From Phoronis australis (lineage: Eukaryota > Phoronida > Phoronidae), in assembly GCA_002633005.1 (NCBI GenBank), contig NMRA01000237.1, positions 248,769 to 312,768 on the forward strand: a DNA stretch of 64,000 nucleotides, written 5' to 3'. The first letter of the stretch is position 1, and every line of letters begins with the position of its first letter. Shown one piece after another: positions 1 through 12,000 of the stretch. The notes under the pieces were generated by a model that made no database searches, was not told the DNA's origin, and was given only the letters and a program-made list of their open reading frames with translations. A program made the translations under genes and the position numbers.

Positions 1-39
1 CAGGAGAACAGAATGCCATGGCCAGGTTGCGAGTGACTG
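1..39 (+). CDS. 3' end of Ig exon (Ig0, partial)
   Basis: The reading frame from position 3 gives GENAMARLRVT and the first base of a Gly codon, a typical end of an Ig domain (strand G). It ends at a strong donor (GTAAGT) in phase 1, like the other Ig exons. The rest of the exon is upstream of the window. Confidence 0.8.
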
Positions 40-3000
40 GTAAGTGAAAACTACGGGTGCTCTCAATATCAGATGTCTTTTGCAAAATACTTGCAACAAG
101 ATGCTGTGGCATGTACGATGGAAGAATGAACAATGTGGGCTTTGAATACTGCTTTAATCACGCTTAAAAATCAATGTTTGATGTTCCTATCTATTTAATT
201 TTTCAATGACAGCCATTTTGCACCAGTCCTTAAAATCAAAAGCTTAGTCATGAAGCACAAGTAAGTCATATGTTATTTAATGTACACCTGAGCTTGTGCT
301 ATAGGCATTGATGGATCATCAACTGAAAGGTTGGCTTACAGTGTGAGATTTGGTCGTTGTGTTGCTAGGTGTCAGTATTCGTATCTCTTTTATGTAAATA
401 AAACAACAAGAATGGATCAACTGAAATTTTGGGATGTAATAACGTCCTTTGTCAACAGAAACAGAAATAAAGTAAAATCAAACACTATATGACAATTCAC
501 ATTTAAGATATGGCGTAATGAATATGATACATTTTTGCGTAAAAAATTCAATGATATAATTACAAATTTTTAATGTTATGGCATTTTGCAATATGCTATT
601 AAAGTCTGTCTATTTCCTGCAATTTTGCAACATAAACTAATACAGCAAGGTTTAATAAAGAAATATGTATAGTACTGCATATAAAAGTTTATATTCAGTA
701 CTTTACATATTTCTTTATTAAATCTTGCTGTATAATTTTATTTCCTTCGCAGCTGTCAAACCTCCCAAGTTCTTGGACACACCCAAACAGACCCAAGTCC
801 CTGAACTAGGTACCCTCACCTCTAAGTGCAAGGTGTCTGGTTTCCCTTCTCCCGTGGTCTCTTGGTATCTCAATGGACAAGAACTGTTACCATCCGAACT
901 CGTCAAATTTGATATCACCAAAAAAGACAACGGCTACTCACTCATACTGCAAGAGTGCAATCCGTCAATGACTGGAACGGTTAAGATCGTTGCTAGGAAC
1001 AATGGTGGCGAAGTCAGTGCAGAGTTCCCTCTGTTGGTGAAAGGCCGTGCTCCTACGTTTATTGAGAAGCCGATAAAATGTACCGCATTGACAGGTAAGA
1101 TATCCACAGAATCAACCATACTTCTTTTAGTGACTGAAATGAAGAGCAGGTTAATTCCAACTTAAGTGAGTCTAGTCTTCAGCTATATCAATTGGTCAGT
1201 TCTTGAGCTCAGAAATCACTTGTAATTTGAATTTGGCACAAATTGAGATCAGTCTTGATGCAGTTAGCAGTCTAATTCAAGTGTTCAGGGCTTGGAATTT
1301 TCCGCGGAAACGCGGATTTCCGCTTTTTTCAAATGTTCTGTCCACGCATTTTATTATATTTCCGCGTAAAAAAAATTGGATATAAAATTTTCGCAGCAAA
1401 GTCCTTTCTTACCGCGGCGTTGCCGACGACGTTCACCTCGAAAAGCGGAAGTTGCTCTGTATGTTTCGGAGGAACGTAAATTGTCAACATTGCCGGGGCA
1501 CCTGGGATACCGTGGTGGGATTTTCAATGGCGTCTCGTGTGATTGTAAACCGCGGTGACAAATACTACGGCTCTGCAGCCAAAAATGTGTGGGGGTGGGA
1601 GTGGAGGATGGACGAGATAAAAAGACGCAGACGCATGCTACTGATGGTAGTAACGTTTTTTTTTAGTCCTACCGATTTTTGTCGGCGAAAGGTTCACATC
1701 GACTATTTCAAGGCTGGGAAGCGCACATGTTTTGGGCCGTAAAAGTTTCTGTGTTTTTTGTCATTGGTCATTCCAAGCCCTGAGTGTTGGTGACATACCT
1801 GAAAATGGGCTTATAGTTTTGATTTACTAAGCCCAGTGCAGCGACTTTTTTGAAAACCATTGTTTTGGTTCATCGTTTGAGGTTGAACCCTTCATTTTGG
1901 TTTATAATACGGCGATTTAGCATTTCTTATTAATGGCGATAACAATGTGGAGCAAATGAAGTTCTTTGATTGCTTGAAATGGAAGAGTCATTGCCATTAC
2001 CATGACTTCTTACAGTTTGAAGTTTGCGATTTCAGCTTGATCTAATTAGTGTTGCATTGGATTTAAAAAGTGGAATAAGCTTAAAATTCCGCATAGCCAT
2101 ACTCCCTCTTGAAATAACGTAACAGACCTGAAGATGGCAGGGGAAATGACCAACCAAACGTTGTGCAATTGTAAATATGTTAGAGGTTGGTGTAATTTTA
2201 CCAATACAGTTAAGAAATAATGTGACCATAACCTTCTCTGTGTCAACAGATACTAAAGCCATATTCAAGTGCCGCATCGACGGCGAACCAACACCAAAGG
2301 TAGCCTGGTCCAAGGGCAAGTGGATGAAACTGGAGAAAGGGGGCCGTGTTGACGTGTTTTATGACGAAGCCACTGACCAGCATGTGATGGAGCTGGATAA
2401 AGTGGTGCCTAAAGACGCCGGCACCTACACGGTGACCATTACCAACGAACACGGGACAGACTCCTGCCCAGCCACACTCATGATTACCTCCAATGAAGAG
2501 GAAGCTGCCAACTGGCTGGACATGTTGAGTCACAGGTAACACCATTGTCAGGCTGAAGCATTCATTTGCAACAGCTTGAAAAACAGACGATGTCGTTGGA
2601 TTACTCATCATACCACTCAGATAAACTACTGTAACAATAAACCGTGGTGTAGCGAGAAATATTCAACAGGGGGCTAAATTTGAAATTGTTGGCACCTGGG
2701 GGCTGAAATGAATGGCAACTTTAGGGCACTTTGCATTGTTTCAACAGGAAAGGGTTCATGCGATGATCAGGGGGTTATGACCACTGTTGCACCCAACTCT
2801 GTGGCTACGTTTGGTAATTATGAAACAAGTTGGAGAAGGTTCAACTTGCCAAAAATACTACATGTAAGCTTCGTCATGAACAAAGGATAATACCATGAAA
2901 AACTAGATGAGTTTACTTGTCTTATTTCAGAACTTAAAATTTTCTTTTGACGCAGTGTCAAAACGAAACAAAGAGTCAACATTAAAATGGTCTTACTTTC

Positions 3001-6000
3001 GTGGTCCAGCATAGAAATCCTAGCTTTTATGAACTTGAGACTTGCAAGTGTAACCTCACTTTCTTTGTTATGTCATATATTAATTTTTTGAATGCATCAA
3101 TTCCTCCCTATTACAGAGATTTTGAGAAGCCTGAGGCTGAGGAAGTTGAAGTGGACTGGAATATTAAACTGAAGAAAGTAGAGCCAGAGGAACAGGAGGC
3201 GATGGAGTCTGACTTCTCCTTTGACCTCCGCCATGTTGACGAACCAGAAGTTGTGGAAGAAGCTGTGAAGGAGCACCATGTGGAGCAGGTGAGATGACAT
3301 CATAATTGATGTGTTATAAAGTGGGTGGTAATTTTCCCGTTATACCCAATTTTCTTCCGGTTATACAGGATCCTAGGAATATGACTACAGGCTTTCTACT
3401 TTTCCTGTGTTCATTTCTATAATTTTGTAAGTAAGAGCCATAATGTAAGTGCCATACGTTTTGAATAAAAGGGGTTGATGGATTGATTTTTGTATGCCAG
3501 TACGTCTTAAAACAAAGGGTGCCAATAATGAATGTTAGTGAATGTTTACGGTGCACAAATCAGGAGATGGCCCTGAAATTCAAAGACAGGTGTTTGCAAG
3601 AGGATCACTTGTCTTGTGCACAAATCGAAGCGTTTTAGATATTAAGCTGCACGTAATCTTAGGACAGAATAGAATTTGTTTTGTGCGCTCTGTTGGAAAA
3701 TTATTTCAGATTGAAACTAGACATTGTTACCCGGATCCTCTGGCTGTATGGTGGTTTAGCCAAACTAGGTTTCTCATTGTTGCTGTGTTCCATTTCAGGA
3801 ACATGTACCACTGGAGTTGCCTGAATTACCTGAGTACCAGCGACGACCTTCTGCTGACATCACGGAGAGAGAACGACCCGAGAAGAAGGAGAAGTCTCCT
3901 GTTGTTGAAGAAGAGGAAAAGGGGAAATATGAACGGCAGAAGAAAGATGTGAAAGAAGACGTAGAAGAGGAGAGAAAGCTTGTCATCCCAAAGGCCAAGG
4001 TGAGCATGGACTGATGTATTTGTCGTCTGCTACGAGTTTCCAGAATGATTAGAGTAATTTTACCGAAAGAAATGCGATAAAAATTTCTCAAAATAGAAGT
4101 GTTGGGTTTTGATTCTCTGGTACCCGTTGACGAATGGTTTTAGAAACTCCAGATGATTTGCCTGCAAGTATTGATGTCGGACAGAGTGCAGGGACACATA
4201 ACATTAGACTGGATTGATATCAAGATTCAGCCTCAATTTGGAAACTGTTGTTGTTTGGCATTGAAAAAAATCGGATGTTTTTTAATGAGGAAAGGGACAA
4301 GGGTTATAAGGTATTGCCAGGAGATGTCTTGGCATCAAATCCATATATTCATTCTTGCTGTAGACATTGATTGGGAAATTTAAAGAAAATATATGAGAAT
4401 ATTCTCACTGTTCACTTATGTGGTTGAAGAAAGCAAATGTGCATAATTTTCAAAACGGATATTGAAAGACATTGCCCTTTAGATGCTATTGAAAGTAAAT
4501 GGTATGTAATGGGTAAAAATGACTTGCAGTGGACAGTTAAGCTATATCCAATATTACATGTTTGTGGTAAATATGGCTTTGTTGTTATTGATCGATGATT
4601 AAAGTAAATTGTCGTTTCTTTGTTTCCTTGAGAGCTGACTGGAAACGATACTGTGATGGTAGAATTTGTAATGAAAACATTTCTGTTATAGTGGGAGTTT
4701 GTCAGAAACTTGGAGGACGTCACCGTACTTGAGAAAGGTGTGGCAGTGTTTGAATGTGAAGTCAACAGGAAGAACGTTCCCGTCCGTTGGCTTGTTGGTG
4801 GTGTCGAGATCACGTCTAGTCCCAAATACGAAATCAAAGCTGATGGCGCAGTCCATATGCTCACCATTAGTGGCTGTAAAGTTGAAGATACTACGGATAT
4901 TGTGTGCGAGTTTAAGAACATCACGAGTACAGCAAAACTGACAGTGGAAGGTAGGCCAAGGATTTATTTTAAAAGTAGCTCTGTGTTCGCTAGGTAGCGC
5001 TAATGAAGAACAGTCCTGACTGTAGAGATGCACGTAGTCTGGTCACTTGGGGCCCAGATTTCACTTATTCTTGTGAATAACTGTCTTTTTCTTAATCTAT
5101 TCAGATGATAAAGGAGGGACCTTTATTTACTAGCGCTACTTATTGATTGCTGAAGTGCACATTAAATTCGGGTTTGTGGTAACAAACAGCAGCTTGCTGT
5201 TGCATTTTTGCAGCAAGGATTATCTGTGTTATGCATCATGTCATTGGAAGAAGCATAGTTTCTGTTAAAGAATTTACTTAATTTAAACTTGCATACATCA
5301 TTTATGTTCTGGTTTCTTAAGTTGTCGTCAGTTGGTATTGTATTTTATTTTGAGGATTGTTTTGAATGTCTTGTGTGTGAAAGCATTTGTCTTAATGTTC
5401 GTATCTGTCTGCTATGAGATTGAGTAACAAGCTTTCAGGAGATCATTTCCTTACTTGGGTTTAACACCTCTCCTTAACGGTAAGTGTCTGTTTTATAACC
5501 GATTTAAACATCTACATCTCTCTCACACACACATCTTTCTTCAGTGCTAGATTTAGATACAAGTGAGATAAAGAAAAATATCTTTGTTGTATTCCAAGCT
5601 ATCCATTTAATTTGCACAACTGCCGCCTAATTTGGGTGAGGTTGAATAAATATCTAGCTGTAGGATTCGCTGAGTGCTCAAAACATGGATCTGTGCAACT
5701 GGAACCTTTATCATGCGACACGTGAACTCCATTTTGAAACACCATACTTCATCTTATATCTAAGAAACCTATTGACTTCAGTGGAAAATATTATCTAATT
5801 GTTAAATCTGGCACTACTTTTAGGCAATAGTCGGATATAACATGCCCACATTCCGAGAACCAGTTGACGCTTGTTATTCAGTGGAGGAAACTGGTTCTCA
5901 GAATGCGAACCCTTTATATCCGACTATTACCCTACTTTTACTTACAATTCTTTAAGGATGTGGCCCTGATATATGATTTTTGTTAGACCAAAAAGCATAG

Positions 6001-9000
6001 TTGGTTTTTGTATGTGTTCGACTCATTTTGGAATCTGTGCTCACCAAGGGACAGAAATTGTCCTCATCAATTTCGGCCAAGGTTCCATGTTTTTTTTGAA
6101 AGCTGCACAAAAGCTATAAGGCAAAAGGAAGAGCAAAGTTTGAAGAGCCATGATTTGCCAAGGGATGCATCTCAGGTGGATTCATTATGTAAAACAGAAC
6201 CAATAATGCCTTTTTGGCCTAACCATAACAATTTCATCGGTTTTCAAATACCGGTAACCTTGTTATCACTTGAAAATATACAGTTACAATAACCAAGAAA
6301 GTTATGCTTTATTCTTTGTATTGACATTCAATGTACAGTTTCAATGTAAACTAATCGGGTGTCTACTGGTTAACATTTAACATTTAACAAACTATGGCTT
6401 GAAGGTTGAAGTTGAATCAAAAATAAACTAATGTTTCAAAATGGGTGCTAATTAATGGTGTCTCTTTAGAGTTGTGCATGAAGGGATCATTTGCCAAACA
6501 TCCGTGGCATAATCAAGTGAAAACCCTGTCAATCTCTATAAACTTTCAATTGTGTTAAATCTGGGAAGGTTTTCAGGTTCTGATGGTGATGGCCAATAAA
6601 TTTTTTGGGAATAACATATTAATATGGCATAATATATTAATGATATTCAAAAGTCATTATTTCTTGATTTGGAAATATCCTGTGATATCTAGATGATACA
6701 CCAACCCTGGTTCAACCATTAAGAGACATTTTTGCTGTGGAAAACCAGACGGTGAACTTTGAGTGCGAGTTTTCACAACCTGTTGATCATGGTGTCAGGT
6801 GGTTCATGAATGGTACACCGATGACATCTGGTGGCCATCAGAGTGTTAGGATACAAGACAACAGACATATTTTGATACTGAACAATATCCTGGCTTCAGA
6901 CGAGGGGGTATACACGGTGGGTGTTAGAGGTGTGACCTCATCTGCCAGGCTTTATGTCAGAGGTAAATATTTTTATCAAGATAACGTCAAAATTGAGTTG
7001 GATCGGCGTGTTATGTTTTACCTCTTTTATGTTACAAAATTTTACTGAGAGGTAAAATTTCAAGGAATTATGGTGATTCATTTCTTATGGGCCTGTTTTG
7101 AAAGTCTTTTGTGTGGTAAAAAAGCAGTATTAAATAAATCTTTTTCTAGTATGTAAGGGTATTTACTCTTTCTCATTTCATAAATTGAAACAATTTCCGT
7201 TCTTGTTGTGTTTCTACACATAACTGAAAAGTGTGCAATACTTTAATTTATTTATTGAAACTGCTCTTCTTGATCAAAAATTAACATGATTTGATAATCC
7301 AAGCTTCTTTTTATTTTCTACCAACCATCTTCATTTTCCTTCTACAAAAAATAACATTGAGTTATTTAAGATAGCAGCACCATAAAACTATTGAAAGTAT
7401 TTCATTTTCCTCTCAGCTCGACGTCCAATGTTCATTTGAAGACAGATGAAGGAACACGACTGCTCAGGAAAGCAACATATTAAACAAAATATACGGACTG
7501 TTTATTCATGAAATTAAGTTAATGCCATGGAACATCAGGGATCACAGAGTGGTAATGCCTCCTGGTGTTTGGACAGGGAACTATTTTTAATCTGCAAACG
7601 GCCATTATGCTTTAAACACCTACTGTATTCACCTATTGTTGGTTGACATATGAAGTCGAGTCTAAAGTATTAACTGGAAGTAATGAAAGTTTTTCTAGAG
7701 CCTAGATTTTTAAGTTTTGATCAGGAACAATCTGACACCACGTAAACGGCAGTAAGTGGTTTAATTCATACTTTTGTATATTTATCATGGTGCTGTTTAT
7801 GACACTTCTTTGATTGAATGATTAATTGATTGATTAATTAAAAGTATTAATAGTGGTATATTTGCACGAATGGTGATGCTGAAATGTGCTACGCAATTGT
7901 AATATTATTTTTGATAAAATATTTTTAAGAGTACTGAAACGAAAACTTCCTAGTCAGACCAAGTGAATTGCTTGTGAATAAAGGTTGCTATTATTGTTTT
8001 ATATTATTGCTGTGAATATTAATATACAAAGATTCTGTTAACTGCTGAATTTATTACTAGTCAGGATGTTCATGTACTGTTGGAAGGACACATCTGCATC
8101 TGTCAGCTACTCATTGTGAGGTGTATGTAAACTGTGAAGCCACGTAGAGCGACAGTTTTAAAAGTTTTCTAATGGAAGCCTCCTTGATTTTTTTTTTTGA
8201 TACAAGTGAGTTCACACAGTAAATATGTAAAATCATTTGTTTATAGAAAAGAAACATAAAATTTGTGTTAAGAGTATACACAGTTACATGGTTATGTACA
8301 AAGATTAGAGGCCATCTGTAATCAAACACGGCTGATTCTTTACTGATCTTTTGTTCATAATTTATATTGCACTCACACATGAATCTGTTCATCAAAAATT
8401 TTGCTATTTCATTTCTAATTCAGTGGTCAAAAACAGATATTGTATTTGATGTGTGCCCATTGATATATCACCTAAAACAAAATTGATTGTAGTAGGCAAG
8501 TTTTATTCAGATTGCAGTTGTAGGAGGGTGGCTTTAAATAACAAAAAAATTGTATCCAGCAAAGCTTGTTGTATCTCTATGATACTCTTGGGGTCCATTT
8601 CATGAAAGTTGCTTTTAAAATTAGGTCTTACGCTCCCCCTTAACAGTTTCAGAAACGGGTTAAGCCAAGGAATTATGAGTGCATTGCAATCCAGAAACAA
8701 TATATGGAAGGTATATCAGTAATTAGTAGCTGTCTTTATATTCTTGTAGACTTTTCTCTGTTGCTCAATTGAGATTTATTTATTTTTCAGAAATAGTTGT
8801 GTGGAGCGTAAGATCAAATTTCTGACAAAGTCTTGAGTCACGTTTCATGAAATAGAGACCCCTTGCACTTCTCAATACCGTCCTATAGCTCCTCAATATT
8901 CTTTCTATGTATCCACACGAATCACTGAAGCACAAAAATATATCCACGTTTGTTGCTCACAACTAAGAAGACAAATAATTCCTTCCTTGGTTATCATGGC

Positions 9001-12000
9001 CATGAACTTAAAGTCCTATTTAAGTTTCCCTGCACCCCATTGTGTAGATATTAGTGGAAAGTGCAATCAATCCAGCGGAAAATATACCAGATGTTTTTGC
9101 AACACGCTGCTACATTACAGAATGTTACTTAAAATGTCTGGTATATTTTGTGGCTGAAGCATCATACAGAAATAAAAAGAGGTAAGTGAAATTTGAAGCA
9201 AGTTTGTCAATTTTGATTACAGTAATTTTTCACTCGTTTGGCACAAAAATAATTGTCAAAATGGTCGTTTTCTACTTTTCAATGGCCAATTACATTTTTG
9301 CAAATAATGTGAAATTTAGCAAATGTTTTATGACATCTACACACAAGAACCCATGTTTGAAATAAAATGTTCGTAATCTTTACTTTTGGGGAAAAAATTA
9401 ACAGATAAATAATTTCACTTGTTGACCACACTGTGTGCTTAATACGTGAAGAAAAATTACAGTATTAACAACGTTGCAAGTTCGTAGTGTGTCAGTTTTA
9501 CATGTAAGATAACAGAATGTTGCTGCACAAATGTAAGAATTGTTTGTTTTAATGTTTAGTGTATTTTTAATGTCGGCATTGCATATTCTTTGTTTTGTCA
9601 TTCAGTTATAAATGTTTAGTACTTGTACGTTAATGTTGTTCTCTGTGGCACAGCTATTGCTGAGGAGACCATTTCTGCCCCTTTCTGTCATGATTTACGT
9701 TGAATTCATTTTGGGATGTCAGCAGTCAGCAGGTTGTTTCATTGTTATCACTTTTGTATCATGAAAGATTTGTGTCCGAACATGTTTATTTTGAAAGCAC
9801 TGCAATGAAAATCCACATTAGATTTATTAAAAATAAAATTTTATTTATTAACCCTGTCCGTGTGAGTGTTTATCCAGAATGTTCAGATATGAATAAAAAG
9901 TTTGAGTAGTCTTCCATGAGGGTAATGTACTAATTTGTTTTTCTCATGTTTCTTTTTCTTATTGATAAGTGTTTAAACTCAACAGTTTAATGTACCGAGT
10001 TATAAAAACCTCTTCCCTCTTGTAAAATTGAATTTTCCAGCTATAGCTGTGCCAGCATTGATAGACCGTAATAGCCATATTTACTTGTTGCATCTTCAGT
10101 TTCAGCTAATACATTTTGTCTTTGTCTATAATTTACTTAAAGCATGCTCGTTTGTCAAACATTATAGAGAAACCACCAGCCTTCACGGAGGGCCTTCATG
10201 ATTGCGAGATCCCAGAAAATTCACTGCTCACGTTGACAGCCAAATTAAACAAACCTGACTTGCCCGTCAAATGGACATTAGATGGCCTAGAACTCGAACA
10301 GGGTCCTAAATATGAAATCCTGGCCGAGACCAATCTTCACACGCTTATTGTTCATAAAACGGATTTGGATGATGAGGGAGAGTATTCTTGCGTGTGCAGA
10401 GACATTTCGACGAGCTGTTACGTAACGGTTACAGGTAAAAATTGGCCCTGGTAATTGGATAGTCTTGCACCCACCAATCACCATGTTATCACCTTTTCTG
10501 AATCCGAGTGGTTCAAATAATGCCTCACTGTTTTAATATTACACAAACCACCCCAGTAATGGAGAAACAACTCACCATTTATATTCCTTTGGACCTGCGC
10601 CCTTCGCTAATGATGCCTTTCTCTAGAGGTCTGTTGATTTGAAATCTCTTACTTTTAAAACAGGGTTTTCAATGGGCTGATTTCTTTTGTTTGTGTTGTA
10701 GTGTTAGAGTGTCATGCACTAATGTACTGTGTTCACATGTGAAGCTTTTTGGCCGGATCTTTTAAGCAGCTAAATAAGATGGCGTTTTCTCCTTGTGCTG
10801 GTTTTTTATGAAAGGCCCTTTTCATCTTTCGGTTATGTACTAAAGCTTGGCTTGTTAAGTATGTATTGGCACAGAGCTTATACATTTGTATGTAACTAAA
10901 ACAGATGTTTATCAAGTCAGTTGCTACAAAACATTTGACAAAACATCCGGTTAAAATGCCTCCCATGCAAAGGCAGCTTGTCATGTGAATGACGGACTAC
11001 TGATTTACTAGATTTCCTAAATGCATGTTGGTATTTAGTTTAGTCGCTAACCATTTCTACCTCACAGATGTTGTCATAATTTCTCAGTTAGAAACTCAAA
11101 ATCAGATCGGAATAAAGCAGCTTGCAGTGTCAAATTAATTAGACAGTTTTTGTGTTTTGGTCTTAAAATTTACTGCCATATATGAGCTATTTACACTGCC
11201 AGCTATTGAGTATATTGAATGTCTCAAACATCAAAGATTCAGATCCTGTGTAATTTTTATATTTCATGTTTAATGGATTTAACTTGTGTCATGAAACAGA
11301 TTTTGGGTTGAAGTTGGTTATGGTGTAAAGAATAATTAAGCATGCCTGGAATGCTAACTTTGCCCATACATGTCAGTCACTTTCATCTGTTCACTGCTGC
11401 TGTCCTTTGATGTCCTGTATGAATTAAAATGTATGCAATAGCCATTTTAACAGTTTTATACCGAACAGAATAGCATGGTATGCTTGCTAAATGCATTTAT
11501 TTTAATAATTTCTGGAAATTAGTGGTTTTTAATATTTGCTGGTGACATTTTCACTAGAATTGTTTTAGCTGACACTCGGGTATTTTCGTAACCTCGAATT
11601 TCCTCTCAGAGGTGAACATCTGAACTTCAGTCATTCGGCCAGCCATTCTTAAATCGAAAGTTGTTTTACTTGCCGTATGACTGAAATTTGCATTCACCTC
11701 CGAAGGTAAATCCGAGGGTTTAAAAATACCCGAGGTGTTCCAGATGGCTATATCATTCAGCAAGCATTTAATGTCTTTATCAGATGTGCTTTTGTCTGTT
11801 GACAGTGTTTCTTGAAATTGAAATTCACTGTAGCAGTTGTTGATATTTGTTTGACTGTTTTATCTTTTGAAATATACCAAAATGTTTCCTGGAAAGTCAA
11901 AGCCAAAATTATGTCAAAATTTCAGAATTTTTTAATACTTCCAGGGTGTATTTCACTTCAAATCTTTGATTTATCTTAAGATTAAGAAAACTGTTATCCT

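Larger units (their letters stand above)
6963..10167 (+). other. long intron with two inverted-repeat elements
   Basis: 3.2 kb AT-rich intron with no Ig-like frame. It holds the inverted-repeat elements 8590-8862 and 9220-9461. The rest is unremarkable. Confidence 0.78.

Noticed and set aside
1452-1742. 96-codon open frame
   Set aside because: It lies inside the hAT-like element, has no recognisable domain and no splice context; probably chance in CpG-rich DNA.
5439-5479. Exon-like segment between TTTCAG and GTAAGTG
   Set aside because: In the required phase 1 it reads into TAA, so it cannot be a coding microexon.
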